NCBI RefSeq assembly: GCF_003287955.1
Contig: NZ_QMKP01000001.1
Location: forward strand, 248,001 to 312,000
Origin: Arthrobacter sp. AQ5-06
GTDB taxonomy: Bacteria; Actinomycetota; Actinomycetes; Actinomycetales; Micrococcaceae
Direction of reading: 5' to 3'
DNA: 64,000 nt
The position numbers were made by a program, and so were the translations under genes. Each line of letters begins with the position of its first letter. Positions within the stretch are counted from its first letter, which is position 1. The notes beneath the pieces are model-generated. The model was not told where the DNA came from and made no database searches. It was given only the letters and a program-made list of their open reading frames with translations. Shown here in pieces: positions 1 through 8,684 of the stretch.

Positions 1-787
1 GCGGCCACGGGATGAAGCCGCTGGTCGCCTCAACATATTCCCGGTAGCCGGGCCGCCCGGCCATCGCCTTTTCCGTCAGGGGCTTCCCGGTCTTCCCGGC
101 GAGCGTCCACACCATCAGTGCCGGTGACAGGATGGTCAGGATGCCGGGCCAGGAGTCTGCGGCAATGAGGAACAGCCCCGTCCAGATGGCCGCGTCGCCG
201 AAATAGTTGGGGTGCCGGGTGTACCGCCACAAACCGGTATCCAGTACCGTGCCGCGGCGGGATGGATCCTTCTTGAAGTGGGCCAGCTGCCAGTCGCCCA
301 CGGTCTCGAATGCAAACCCCGTCACCCACAGCAGGATGCCGAGCACGGCCACCCACCCCACAGCGCCGGTGGCGAACATCCCTACCTGCAGCGTCAGGGA
401 CACAAAGAACATGACCACGCCCTGCGGCAGGTAGACACGGCGGAGCGCATAGGCGTTCCTGGATCCGGGCGCAGGGTCCAGCAGGGCCTTGTAGCGCGGG
501 TCTTCATGTCCGTCGCGCGCCCGCCAGCCAATATGGACTCCGAGCCGCAACCCCCAAACGGCCGTCAGGAGAAGCATCAAGGCCCGGCGGGTGTCATCGC
601 CCGATCCGGCTGACAGGAACCAGGACACCACGGCTACCGCGACGAAGCCGGGGCCCCACGCGACGTCCATCACCGAGTGCCGGCCCTGCCGGACGGCCAC
701 ACCCAACGTCAGCGCCAGGACCGCCAGCACTGCCAGTGCTGTCCAGGGCAGCGACGCGGCGAACTCCGGCCAGGGAAAAGGGCTCAC
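1..787 (-). CDS. DUF1295 family integral membrane protein (partial)
   Basis: About 262 codons are visible and the 3' end lies beyond the window edge. The protein is strongly hydrophobic with several membrane segments. It carries the family motif RYTRHPNYFGD near residue 187 and the C-terminal GYREYVEATSGFIPWP block, which marks DUF1295 (steroid 5-alpha-reductase-like/isoprenylcysteine methyltransferase-like membrane enzymes). Only a few residues should be missing. The GTG start at 787 overlaps the stop of the upstream hydrolase (GTGA), so the two are probably translationally coupled. Substrate unknown; family call is firm, catalytic role is not. Confidence 0.85.
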   Translation of the reverse strand, partial: MSPFPWPEFAASLPWTALAVLAVLALTLGVAVRQGRHSVMDVAWGPGFVAVAVVSWFLSAGSGDDTRRALMLLLTAVWGLRLGVHIGWRARDGHEDPRYKALLDPAPGSRNAYALRRVYLPQGVVMFFVSLTLQVGMFATGAVGWVAVLGILLWVTGFAFETVGDWQLAHFKKDPSRRGTVLDTGLWRYTRHPNYFGDAAIWTGLFLIAADSWPGILTILSPALMVWTLAGKTGKPLTEKAMAGRPGYREYVEATSGFIPWP

Positions 788-1524
788 AGGGCTACCTCAG
801 CGGAGGACCCGGGCACCAGTTCAGCCAGCGTGCGCGCGGCCGGGTGCGTGACGCCGGTGCGCTCGGCGAAGGCCTTCATGACGAAACCGGTCACCAACGC
901 GTGCCACAGCCGGCCGCGGCGGAACATAAAATGCCCGGCACCGCGCAGCGAAACATATTGCATGGACGCTGCTGCACCAGTGGCACGGCGCGCGAACGTC
1001 AAGGACTGGGACGGGCTGGTCATCCGGTCCACCGTGCCGTGGATAATCAGGACCTTGCGTCCCATGAGCGAGGTGGCGGGCGTTTCCGGGCTGAGCCATG
1101 GGGCGAGGGCCACGACGGCGTCCACCTGCGGATCGTCCGCGGCACTCACAGCGGTGAGGCCGCCCATGGAGTGCCCCACCAGATATACGGGAACTCCAGG
1201 GTGCTGCGCACTGATTTGCTGGAGGGCCCAGCGGGCATCCCGCAGCGCGGACCTGTCTTGCCCGTTCCAGCCACGCACGCCGTTCCGCAGCGACCACACC
1301 GCCAGTCCGTGGTCCTTCCCGGCACGGTGCAGGTGGCGGGCGAACGTGACCATGCGCAGCGGGCTCAGATGGCGGGCCTCCACGGGCTCATAGCTGTGTG
1401 CCTTGCCCCCGTGCAGGACCAGTGCCACACCTAGCGTTGTCCCGGAGGCCGCCAGCACAGTGAGCGCCGCCTCCCGCCTCGCTGCAGGTTCGTTGGTGTG
1501 GAATTCAGTCCTGCGGTCCGTCAC
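784..1524 (-). CDS. alpha/beta hydrolase
   Basis: A 246-residue soluble alpha/beta-hydrolase. Visible elements in order: an oxyanion-hole strand with VLHGG near residue 37, the nucleophile elbow GHSMGG with Ser119, the acid in HGTVDRMT (Asp166) and the base in GAGHF (His198). This complete triad supports an active esterase/lipase-like enzyme; substrate cannot be told. It is the first gene of a two-gene unit with the DUF1295 membrane protein and is divergent from the YibE/F gene, sharing an 80-nt promoter region. Confidence 0.85.
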   Translation of the reverse strand: MTDRRTEFHTNEPAARREAALTVLAASGTTLGVALVLHGGKAHSYEPVEARHLSPLRMVTFARHLHRAGKDHGLAVWSLRNGVRGWNGQDRSALRDARWALQQISAQHPGVPVYLVGHSMGGLTAVSAADDPQVDAVVALAPWLSPETPATSLMGRKVLIIHGTVDRMTSPSQSLTFARRATGAAASMQYVSLRGAGHFMFRRGRLWHALVTGFVMKAFAERTGVTHPAARTLAELVPGSSAEVAL

Positions 1525-1603
1525 GCGTGGTTCCTCCCTGTTCTTCCATTTACCAACCCTAAGGCGCCGGACGTAGAGTTCAAGGTATGAGGTTCAACTG
1601 CTG

Positions 1604-3067
1604 ATGGGCTCCGGTCACACCCACGTTTCAACAGAACATTCGGAGCCGACGGCCCAGGCGATTGCTTCCCGTCGGAAGGCAAACCGCATCCTGGCCGCCG
1701 TGCTGGTGCCGCTGACGCTTCTGACCCTCGCGGGCATGGCCATGCTGTGGCCGTCCGGGTCCCAGGACGGCATCTCCCTCGCCAGCCCATATTCGGCGGC
1801 GCCCGGCGTCACGTTTGATACCGGCAAGATCCAGAGCGTCGTCGAAGAAAGCTGCACGCAGGGCTCCACGGCCGCAGGCCCGTTGTCAGGCGGCACCGGC
1901 CAACCCGCCCCCGCCGGCTCCGAGTGCATGTTCGCCTTCACGGAACCGGACCAGGGCGGCAGCCCCGTCAAAGTGGTGATAAATCCGGATGTGGCACAAT
2001 CCCACGGTGTGAAGCCGGGGGACCAGATCAGGTACCTGAACCTTTCCAACGCCCAGGGCGCCGCGGCGTCGCAGGGGTCCCCAGGCTACATCTTCGTTGA
2101 CTTCGTCCGGACCCTGCCCATCGTGATCCTGGCTCTCCTCTATGCTCTGGTGGTCATCGCTGTGGCGCGCTGGCGGGGACTCCGGGCACTGCTGGGGCTG
2201 GTGGGCGCGTACTTCGTCCTTGCCGGCTTTATGCTGCCCGGGCTGGTGGAGGGAAAACCTCCCCTGCTGCTGGCGCTGGTGGGATCAACGGTGATCATGA
2301 TCGGGGTCCTGTATTTCGCCCACGGCTTCTCCGCGCGGACGTCCACGGCGCTGCTTGGCACCATGTTCGGGCTGGCCATCACGGCGCTGCTCGCTGCCTG
2401 GGCCACCGACGCCGCCAACCTGGCCGGAGTGGGCAGCCATGACGCCACCACCCTGATTAACACCTCGGCCAACATCTCCATTTCCGGGGTGATCCTGTGC
2501 GGCCTCATCATTTCCGGCCTGGGTGTCCTCAACGACGTCACCATCACGCAATCGTCCGCCGTTTGGGAACTCTACGAGCTGGCTCCCGGCACCAGCGCCC
2601 GCAAGCTCTTCACCTCCGCCATGCGGATCGGCCGGGACCACATCGCCTCCACGGTCTACACCATCGCGTTCGCCTACGCCGGCGCAGCCCTGCCCATCCT
2701 GATCATAGTGATGCTGTACAACCGTCCGCTGGGGGACACCCTGACCAGCGCCGAGCTTTCCGAAGAAGTCATCCGGACACTCGTCGGCTCCATTGGCCTG
2801 GTCCTTGCCATCCCGGTGACCACCCTGATCGCCGTGCTGGTGGTCAAGGCCACGGGCGTCCGGACGGCGGGTCAGCCCGCCATCGGCGTCCCGGACGAAA
2901 ACCGCCGCCCCGACGGCACCTCGGGCGGCGCCGCCATCAACGCGGACGACGTCGGCGATACCGGTGCGCTCGCAGCGGCCGCCTTCGAGAGGCGGTCGCG
3001 GCAGTCCACGGAAGATTCCGCCGATCCCGCCACCACCCGGAGGGGGCGGCGGGCAGAACGCGGCTGA
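1604..3067 (+). CDS. YibE/F family membrane protein
   Basis: 487 residues: one N-terminal membrane segment (about 27-50), an extracytoplasmic domain of about 110 residues with two cysteines, then a hydrophobic core of several membrane segments typical of the YibE/F family, containing LNDVTITQSSAVWEL. The last ~70 residues are a polar, probably cytoplasmic tail rich in Asp/Arg. Function is not established for the family (multi-TM, transporter-like). The ATG at 1604 is preceded by a GAGG element. Divergent from the hydrolase and followed 82 nt later by dusB. Confidence 0.85.
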   Translation: MGSGHTHVSTEHSEPTAQAIASRRKANRILAAVLVPLTLLTLAGMAMLWPSGSQDGISLASPYSAAPGVTFDTGKIQSVVEESCTQGSTAAGPLSGGTGQPAPAGSECMFAFTEPDQGGSPVKVVINPDVAQSHGVKPGDQIRYLNLSNAQGAAASQGSPGYIFVDFVRTLPIVILALLYALVVIAVARWRGLRALLGLVGAYFVLAGFMLPGLVEGKPPLLLALVGSTVIMIGVLYFAHGFSARTSTALLGTMFGLAITALLAAWATDAANLAGVGSHDATTLINTSANISISGVILCGLIISGLGVLNDVTITQSSAVWELYELAPGTSARKLFTSAMRIGRDHIASTVYTIAFAYAGAALPILIIVMLYNRPLGDTLTSAELSEEVIRTLVGSIGLVLAIPVTTLIAVLVVKATGVRTAGQPAIGVPDENRRPDGTSGGAAINADDVGDTGALAAAAFERRSRQSTEDSADPATTRRGRRAERG

Positions 3068-3149
3068 ACGGCAGCGGGCCGCCCGGCGCTTCCAAACAGC
3101 TCCAAGGGCATTGGACCGCCGATTTGCCCGTCTTTGCGACAATGGACAA

Positions 3150-4328
3150 GTGACTGTTACCGCAACGCCTCCCGCCCCCAAGCTGGAACTCCCGCCCCTG
3201 AAGCTGGGCCCCATCACGGTGGACACCCCAGTGATCCTGGCTCCGATGGCAGGCATCACCAACTCTGCCTTCCGCAGGCTCTGCCGTGAATACGGCGGCG
3301 GCCTGTACGTGGCGGAGATGGTCACCTCGCGCGCCCTCGTTGAACGCACACCCGAATCGCTGCGCATCATCTCGCACGACGACGACGAAAAAGTCCGCTC
3401 CGTCCAGCTGTACGGCGTTGACCCCGTTACGGTGGGCCAGGCAGTGCGGATGCTGGTCGAAGAGGACCGCGCGGACCACATCGACCTGAACTTCGGCTGC
3501 CCCGTTCCCAAGGTGACCCGGCGCGGCGGCGGCTCCGCCCTGCCCTGGAAGACCGATCTATTCACCTCGATCGTCCAGACCGCCGTCAAGGAAGCATCCA
3601 AGGGCAATGTCCCGCTCACCATCAAGATGCGCAAGGGCATCGACGATGACCACCTGACGTACCTCGACGCCGGCCGGATCGCCCGCGATGCCGGGGTCGC
3701 CGCCGTCGCGCTTCACGGCCGCACCGCGGCGCAGTTCTACTCCGGCCAGGCCGACTGGACCGCGATCGCCCGCCTGCGCGAAACCCTGCCGGACATCCCC
3801 GTCCTGGGCAACGGCGATATCTGGTCCGCGGAGGACGCCGTCCGCATGGTCCGGGAGACCGGCGTGGACGGCGTGGTGGTGGGCCGCGGCTGCCAGGGAC
3901 GCCCATGGCTGTTCGGTGACCTCATGGCGGCCTTCGAAGGAAGCGACAAACGGTATACGCCGGACGTGCGCAAAGTGGCCGACAGCGTCTACCGGCACGC
4001 CGAACTGATGGTCGAAACCTTCGGCGATGAAGGCAAGGCGCTCCGCGAGATCCGCAAGCACATGGCGTGGTATTTCAAGGGCTATGTGGTCGGCAGTGAG
4101 CTGCGGACCAAACTGGCCATGGTGACCAGCCTGGAGGTGCTGCGCGACACGCTGGACCAGCTGGACCTTGACTCACCGTACCCCGGCGCGGACGCCGAAG
4201 GCCCACGCGGCAGGGCAGGATCGCCCAAGAAGCCGGCGTTGCCCAAGGACTGGCTGGAATCGCGTGCGTTGAACGCTGCTCAGTCCCAGGACATTTCCGC
4301 CGCGGAGCTGGATGTTTCCGGTGGCTGA
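3150..4328 (+). CDS. dusB: tRNA-dihydrouridine synthase
   Basis: 392 residues from GTG 3150; the open frame extends upstream but homology to Dus enzymes begins at LGPITVDTPVILAPMAGITN. FMN-dependent TIM-barrel enzyme reducing uridine to dihydrouridine in tRNA D-loops. Signatures: APMAGITN near residue 33, the DLNFGCP(V)PK catalytic-cysteine motif near residue 115, GNGDIW and VVGRGCQGRPW phosphate-binding segments, and the C-terminal helical tRNA-binding region. Its end overlaps the start of dgt, so dusB and dgt are likely co-transcribed. Confidence 0.93.
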   Translation: MTVTATPPAPKLELPPLKLGPITVDTPVILAPMAGITNSAFRRLCREYGGGLYVAEMVTSRALVERTPESLRIISHDDDEKVRSVQLYGVDPVTVGQAVRMLVEEDRADHIDLNFGCPVPKVTRRGGGSALPWKTDLFTSIVQTAVKEASKGNVPLTIKMRKGIDDDHLTYLDAGRIARDAGVAAVALHGRTAAQFYSGQADWTAIARLRETLPDIPVLGNGDIWSAEDAVRMVRETGVDGVVVGRGCQGRPWLFGDLMAAFEGSDKRYTPDVRKVADSVYRHAELMVETFGDEGKALREIRKHMAWYFKGYVVGSELRTKLAMVTSLEVLRDTLDQLDLDSPYPGADAEGPRGRAGSPKKPALPKDWLESRALNAAQSQDISAAELDVSGG

Positions 4329-5610
4329 GACGCGCACCACGGCACAGGCCCTGCCCGGCTACGAGGCCCACGATTCCGCCCGCTGGGTGGAGGAACCGCC
4401 AAAAAACAACTACCGCTCCGATTTTGAGCGGGACCGCGCCCGGGTGCTGCACTCCTCGGCCCTGCGCCGCCTCGGCGCGAAAACGCAGGTGGTGGCACCG
4501 GATACGGACGACTTCGTCCGCACCCGCCTGACCCACAGCCTCGAAGTTGCCCAGGTTGGCCGGGAACTGGGCCGCGCCCTGGGCTGCGACCCGGATGTGG
4601 TGGACACCGCCTGCCTGAGCCATGACCTGGGGCACCCGCCGTTCGGCCACAACGGCGAGTCCGCCCTGAACGAGGTGGCACATGCCATCGGCGGCTTCGA
4701 AGGCAATGCCCAGACCCTCCGGCTCCTCACCCGGCTGGAGCCCAAGGTCCTGGCCACCGACGGGCGCCCGGCCGGCCTGAACCTCACGAGGGCCAGCCTG
4801 GACGCGGCGGCGAAATACCCCTGGTCCGCGCTGAACGCGCCCGTGATCCACGGTCAGCGCACCAGCAAGTTCGGCGCCTACGAGGACGATCTGCCCATCT
4901 TCAACTGGATCAGGGAGGGTGCGCCGGAACGCCGCTCGTGCCTGGAGGCACAGGTCATGGACCTGGCCGACGACATTTCGTATTCCGTGCACGATGTCGA
5001 GGACGCGATCGTGGCCGGGCACTTCCAGCTGCGCTGGATGGACAACCCGGACCACCGGGCCCGTGTGGTGGGCTACGCCAAGCAGTGGTACCTCCCGCAC
5101 AACGACCCAGCCGCGATTGACGCGGCCTTGGCCCGGCTGGAAGCCACCGACGTCTGGGTCCGCGAGGCCGACGGCAGTCGAAAATCCATGGCCGCCCTGA
5201 AGAACATGACCAGCCAGCTGATCGGCCGGTTCTGCCAGAGCGCCCTGGAGACCACCCGCGCCGTTTACGGCCCGGAAAACCTCACCCGGTACAGTGCCGA
5301 GCTGATGGTCCCGGACGAGACGGTCATGGAGATCGCGGTCATGAAGGGCCTGGCCACCACGTTTGTGATGACCACCGAACACCGCCAGCCCATATACGAG
5401 CGCCAACGCGAGGTGCTGCACGCGCTGGTCACCGCCCTGAACGCCACGGGGGACCGCCACCTGGAGCCGATGTTCGCGGCCGACTGGCGGGACGCGCCCG
5501 ACGACGGCGCACGGCTCAGGGTGGTCATCGACCAGGTGGCGTCGCTGACAGACGGCTCGGCGCTGGCAATGTACGAGCGGCTCGTGGGGAGCCTGCCGTC
5601 GCTGTGGTGA
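4312..5610 (+). CDS. dgt: deoxyguanosinetriphosphate triphosphohydrolase-like protein
   Basis: 432 residues from ATG 4312 (overlapping dusB by 17 nt); GTG 4321 three codons later is an alternative start. HD-domain dNTPase that hydrolyses dNTPs to nucleoside plus tripolyphosphate. Metal-binding HD motifs are complete: RTRLTHSLEVAQ (His75) and SHDLGHPPFGH (His104, Asp105), and the family opening block RVLHSSALRRLGAKTQV is present. Located between dusB and dnaG, an arrangement common in actinobacteria. The in vivo nucleotide preference cannot be inferred. Confidence 0.93.
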   Translation: MFPVAETRTTAQALPGYEAHDSARWVEEPPKNNYRSDFERDRARVLHSSALRRLGAKTQVVAPDTDDFVRTRLTHSLEVAQVGRELGRALGCDPDVVDTACLSHDLGHPPFGHNGESALNEVAHAIGGFEGNAQTLRLLTRLEPKVLATDGRPAGLNLTRASLDAAAKYPWSALNAPVIHGQRTSKFGAYEDDLPIFNWIREGAPERRSCLEAQVMDLADDISYSVHDVEDAIVAGHFQLRWMDNPDHRARVVGYAKQWYLPHNDPAAIDAALARLEATDVWVREADGSRKSMAALKNMTSQLIGRFCQSALETTRAVYGPENLTRYSAELMVPDETVMEIAVMKGLATTFVMTTEHRQPIYERQREVLHALVTALNATGDRHLEPMFAADWRDAPDDGARLRVVIDQVASLTDGSALAMYERLVGSLPSLW

Positions 5611-5662
5611 CAAACGCCATACGGCGCGGATGGCGACCGCGGCCCGGGGCTAGGATGGCTCT

Positions 5663-7603
5663 GTGGCTGGCCTGATCAAACGTGAAGACATAGACGAAGT
5701 ACGCCAGCGCACGGACATCAAGGAAGTGGTTGACGGCTACGTCACGCTCAAGGGTGCCGGGCTGGGAACCTACAAGGGCCTCTGCCCCTTCCACGACGAG
5801 CGGTCGCCGTCGTTCACCGTGCGCCCCCAGGTGGGCAGGTACCACTGCTTCGGCTGCGGCGAAGACGGGGACGTCATCGCCTTTGTGCAGAAACAGGACC
5901 ACACCTCATTCCACGAGGCAGTGGAAAAGCTGGCTGCCCGCATCGGGTACGAACTGCGCTACGAAGACGGCGGCACCGGCCCCAATCGTGAGGAAGTGGG
6001 CAAGCGCCAGCGCCTCCTGGATGCCCACAAAATCGCCGATGAGTTCTTCCGCGCCCAACTGTTGACGCCCGGAGCCGCCGAAGGCCGGAACTTTCTGTTC
6101 GGCCGTGGCTTTGACCGCGCCGCCTCGGAGCAGTTCGGCGTGGGCTACGCGCCGCAGGGCTGGGACGCGCTGCTGAAGCACCTGCGTGGCCGTGGTTTCA
6201 CGGACCAGGAGCTGAAGCTGACGGGCATGTTCTCCGAGGGCAACCGGGGCATCTATGATCGGTTCCGCGGAAGGCTCATCTGGCCCATCCGCGACATCGC
6301 CGGTGACACCATCGGTTTCGGCGCCCGCAAGCTGTATGAGGACGACCAGGGTCCCAAGTACCTCAACACCCCCGAAACCACGCTCTACAAGAAGTCCCAG
6401 GTGCTCTACGGGATTGACCTCGCCAAGCGCAGTATCGCCAAAGACCGCCAGCTCGTGGTGGTGGAGGGATACACGGACGTGATGGCCTGCCACCTGGCGG
6501 GAATCCCGACGGCGGTGGCCACCTGTGGTACGGCGTTCGGCACCGAGCACATCAAGATCGCCCGCCGCCTGCTCTCCGACGACGGCACCGGGGGAGAGGT
6601 CATCTTCACCTTCGACGGTGACGCCGCCGGGCAGAAGGCGGCCCTGCGGGCCTTTGAAGAGGACCAGCGCTTTACCGCCCAGACCTATGTAGCCGTGGAG
6701 CCAAGCGGCGCCGACCCCTGCGACCTCCGCCAAAGCAGGGGCGACGCCGCCGTGCGGGATCTGATCGCCACGCGCCGGCCGCTGTTCGAGTTTGCCATCA
6801 AGGCCACGCTCAGGCGCCACAATCTGGACACCGTGGAGGGCAGGGTGGCCGCGCTGCGGGAATCGGCTCCGGTGGTGGCCCAGATCCGTGATGCAGGCAT
6901 CAGGCCCGCCTACGCCCGGGAACTGGCCGGCTGGCTCGGCATGTCGGTTGAGGACGTCAGCCGGGCCGTAGGTGTCGCCATGAAGCGTGCCGCCGCGGGC
7001 GGGCCGGCTGCACCCGGGACGCCCGCAGGTGCCCCGGGTCAGATGGCGTCCGCCCCGGCGGGGTCCGCCCAGGCGGGCGGACCCGGCGTGGCTGCCGAAC
7101 CGACGTCGGGCGCTGTCCCCTCCTACCAGCGGCCCGACCCCAGGGACCCCGTGGCCTCCATGGAGCGGCAGGCGCTGGAGGTGGCGCTGCAGGAGTCCGC
7201 CCTCCTGGGCGGCGGCATCTGGGAGCGCTTCGCGGCCGCACGCTTCGTCACCCCGGCGTTCCAGGCCGTCCACGACGCCATGCGCGCCTCGGGTCCCGGA
7301 CTGATCGGCGAGCCCCTGCGCTGGGTGGAGCAGGTGATGCACGAAGTCCCGGAACCCCTGCGACCACTGGTGTCCGAACTTGCTGTGGTGCCGCTGCCCG
7401 CGAGCACCGCTGAAGCCGTCCAGAAGTACTGCAAGGACATTCTGTCGAGGCTGTTCGAACTCCAGATCACGCGGGTGAAGGCGGACAAGATGGGCCAACT
7501 GCAGCGGCTGGATCCGGCAGCGAATCCGGAGGATTTCCAGCGGCTCAACAGGGAACTGATGATGCTCGAAATGGAGCGCCGGGCACTGCGCCCGGACGCC
7601 TGA
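5663..7603 (+). CDS. dnaG: DNA primase
   Basis: 646 residues from GTG 5663. Synthesises RNA primers at the replication fork. N-terminal CHC2 zinc-ribbon with Cys41, His44, Cys62 and Cys65, the catalytic core with FGARKL and LYGIDLAK, and the TOPRIM motif VVVEGYTDVMA near residue 268. A Gly/Pro/Ala-rich linker (about 450-490) leads to the C-terminal helicase-interacting region. Length is usual for actinobacterial DnaG. The gene follows dgt with a 52-nt gap and is followed by two tRNA-Asn genes that have their own promoters. Confidence 0.96.
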   Translation: MAGLIKREDIDEVRQRTDIKEVVDGYVTLKGAGLGTYKGLCPFHDERSPSFTVRPQVGRYHCFGCGEDGDVIAFVQKQDHTSFHEAVEKLAARIGYELRYEDGGTGPNREEVGKRQRLLDAHKIADEFFRAQLLTPGAAEGRNFLFGRGFDRAASEQFGVGYAPQGWDALLKHLRGRGFTDQELKLTGMFSEGNRGIYDRFRGRLIWPIRDIAGDTIGFGARKLYEDDQGPKYLNTPETTLYKKSQVLYGIDLAKRSIAKDRQLVVVEGYTDVMACHLAGIPTAVATCGTAFGTEHIKIARRLLSDDGTGGEVIFTFDGDAAGQKAALRAFEEDQRFTAQTYVAVEPSGADPCDLRQSRGDAAVRDLIATRRPLFEFAIKATLRRHNLDTVEGRVAALRESAPVVAQIRDAGIRPAYARELAGWLGMSVEDVSRAVGVAMKRAAAGGPAAPGTPAGAPGQMASAPAGSAQAGGPGVAAEPTSGAVPSYQRPDPRDPVASMERQALEVALQESALLGGGIWERFAAARFVTPAFQAVHDAMRASGPGLIGEPLRWVEQVMHEVPEPLRPLVSELAVVPLPASTAEAVQKYCKDILSRLFELQITRVKADKMGQLQRLDPAANPEDFQRLNRELMMLEMERRALRPDA

Positions 7604-7623
7604 AACGCGCCGATTTCACTCCT

Positions 7624-7656
7624 GATTTCGCTTCCAGCCGGTGTCTTTGCTAGGCT
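7624..7656 (+). promoter_or_regulatory. candidate promoter of first tRNA-Asn
   Basis: GATTTC at 7624 and a -10 candidate TAGGCT at 7651-7656, preceded by TTTGC. The same elements recur at exactly the same distance before the second tRNA-Asn gene, which is the main support. -35 would be TTCGCT with 18-nt spacing. Confidence 0.5.
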
Positions 7657-7670
7657 GGTACCCGCTTCAT

Positions 7671-7743
7671 TCCTCCTTAGCTCAATTGGCAGAGCATTCG
7701 ACTGTTAATCGAAGGGTTGCTGGTTCAAGTCCAGCAGGAGGAG
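7671..7743 (+). tRNA. tRNA-Asn (GTT), copy 1
   Basis: 73 nt. Acceptor stem TCCTCCT pairs with AGGAGGA, discriminator G. D-arm GCTC/GAGC, anticodon loop CTGTTAA with anticodon GTT, T-arm GCTGG-TTCAAGT-CCAGC. CCA is not encoded. Identical in sequence to the copy 198 nt downstream. Confidence 0.97.
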
Positions 7744-7748
7744 CGCAC

Positions 7749-7785
7749 AATCCCCGTTCCGGGCCTCCGGAACGGGGATTTTTTT
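7749..7785 (+). terminator. intrinsic terminator after tRNA-Asn copy 1
   Basis: Perfect 14-bp stem (7749-7762 with 7767-7780) with a GCCT loop followed by a run of seven T. A textbook rho-independent terminator separating the two tRNA transcription units. Confidence 0.92.
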
Positions 7786-7821
7786 ATACCCGGGGAGGGT
7801 ATTTTGTGGTGCACGGCCGCC

Positions 7822-7854
7822 GATTTCCCATTCCCGGGAAACCTTTGCTAAGGT
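7822..7854 (+). promoter_or_regulatory. candidate promoter of second tRNA-Asn
   Basis: GATTTC at 7822 and TAAGGT at 7849-7854 with TTTGC just upstream, the same 27-nt geometry as the first tRNA-Asn promoter although the intervening bases differ. Confidence 0.5.
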
Positions 7855-7868
7855 CATACCTGCTTCAT

Positions 7869-7941
7869 TCCTCCTTAGCTCAATTGGCAGAGCATTCGAC
7901 TGTTAATCGAAGGGTTGCTGGTTCAAGTCCAGCAGGAGGAG
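7869..7941 (+). tRNA. tRNA-Asn (GTT), copy 2
   Basis: 73 nt, identical to copy 1: same acceptor, D, anticodon (GTT) and T arms. Flanked by its own promoter and terminator, so it is an independent transcription unit. The nine bases upstream (C(C/T)GCTTCAT) are also nearly conserved. Confidence 0.97.
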
Positions 7942-7951
7942 CAAACAAACA

Positions 7952-7992
7952 AAAGATCCCGGTCCTCTCTGTGAGGGCGGGGATCTTTTGCA
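7952..7992 (+). terminator. intrinsic terminator after tRNA-Asn copy 2
   Basis: Stem AAAGATCCC (7952-7960) with GGGATCTTT (about 7979-7987) around a C/T-rich loop, ending in TTTTG. The symmetric A and T runs could also terminate the converging gene on the minus strand. Confidence 0.7.
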
Positions 7993-7993
7993 T

Positions 7994-8401
7994 TCAGACA
8001 AAGTCCATTTCCACCTGCAGGAAGCGCTCAGCTTCGGCAATGGCCGCGCGGAAGGCGTCCTGCTCGGTGGGGTACTTGCGGGGCTCCCGCGGATGCCACT
8101 CATGGGGTGCTGAGTGCACCCGGACGAAGCCGGAGGCCGGCGGGGCGTAGAAGATGCCGAAGCGCTGCACGGGCCACTCAGGCGAGGTCTCCGGGGCCAC
8201 CAGGAGGGCGGCGTTGAAGGCGGCGTTGAACCACTGCGCGATGGGCCGGCGTCGGTCGTCTGTGAAGAGTCCGGCAGCATAGAGGGCTGCGGACTGCTGG
8301 CCGGTTTGGGCGCACAGACGATCCCACCACAAGGGCAATATGCCTGAGTCGCAACGTTGCCATGTGGCCGGAAGCGGCGAGGAGAACTGCCAGCTGGGCA
8401 C
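7994..8401 (-). CDS. conserved hypothetical protein
   Basis: 135 residues, Trp-rich (WQFSS, WQRCDSG, WWDRLC, WFNAAFN, EWPVQRF, EWHPREP), acidic C-terminus AEAERFLQVEMDFV. No membrane segment or signal peptide. I do not recognise a domain. The GTG at 8401 gives the full frame but lacks a clear ribosome-binding site, so the true start may be internal. It converges on the second tRNA-Asn terminator. Codon use and sustained protein-like composition argue for a real gene. Confidence 0.6.
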   Translation of the reverse strand: MPSWQFSSPLPATWQRCDSGILPLWWDRLCAQTGQQSAALYAAGLFTDDRRRPIAQWFNAAFNAALLVAPETSPEWPVQRFGIFYAPPASGFVRVHSAPHEWHPREPRKYPTEQDAFRAAIAEAERFLQVEMDFV

Positions 8402-8478
8402 GGATTTATTTTATCGCGGGACAGCTCCCTGGCGGCAGGGGGACGTGGCCCCGACGCCGGGGGCCCGTAATTTTTCCG

Positions 8479-8658
8479 CTAGGGGCGGTTCCATGGGCCC
8501 GGGTTGACCCGGTACAGCAGGGCGGCGCCTGCCAGCGCGCCGAGGATGATGCCGATGGCACCACTGCCGAACACGCGCCCAAGGAAGTAACCGGCGACGG
8601 CGCCGAGCACCGCCCCGAGGAACAGTCCCCGGGGGTTGCGGTGAGGCTTGCGTTTCAT
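8479..8658 (-). CDS. small glycine-zipper membrane protein
   Basis: 59 residues from ATG 8658. Basic N-terminus MKRKPHRNPRG followed by a hydrophobic hairpin GAVLGAVAGYFLGRVFGSG / GIILGALAGAALLYRV with GxxxG-type spacing, suggesting two tightly packed membrane helices. Function unknown. The frame is open further upstream but begins in non-hydrophobic, repeat-like residues, so the ATG at 8658 is preferred. It lies just downstream of the MFS exporter gene on the same strand (26-nt gap). Confidence 0.6.
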   Translation of the reverse strand: MKRKPHRNPRGLFLGAVLGAVAGYFLGRVFGSGAIGIILGALAGAALLYRVNPGPWNRP

Positions 8659-8684
8659 GCGTTTTATCAATGGATCGACGGGGT

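Noticed and set aside
4075..5613. 512-codon open frame on the minus strand opposite dgt
   Set aside because: Antisense shadow of a clear HD-domain gene; composition is Gly/Val/Arg/His-rich noise with no domain. Same applies to 2285-3640 and 5906-7498.
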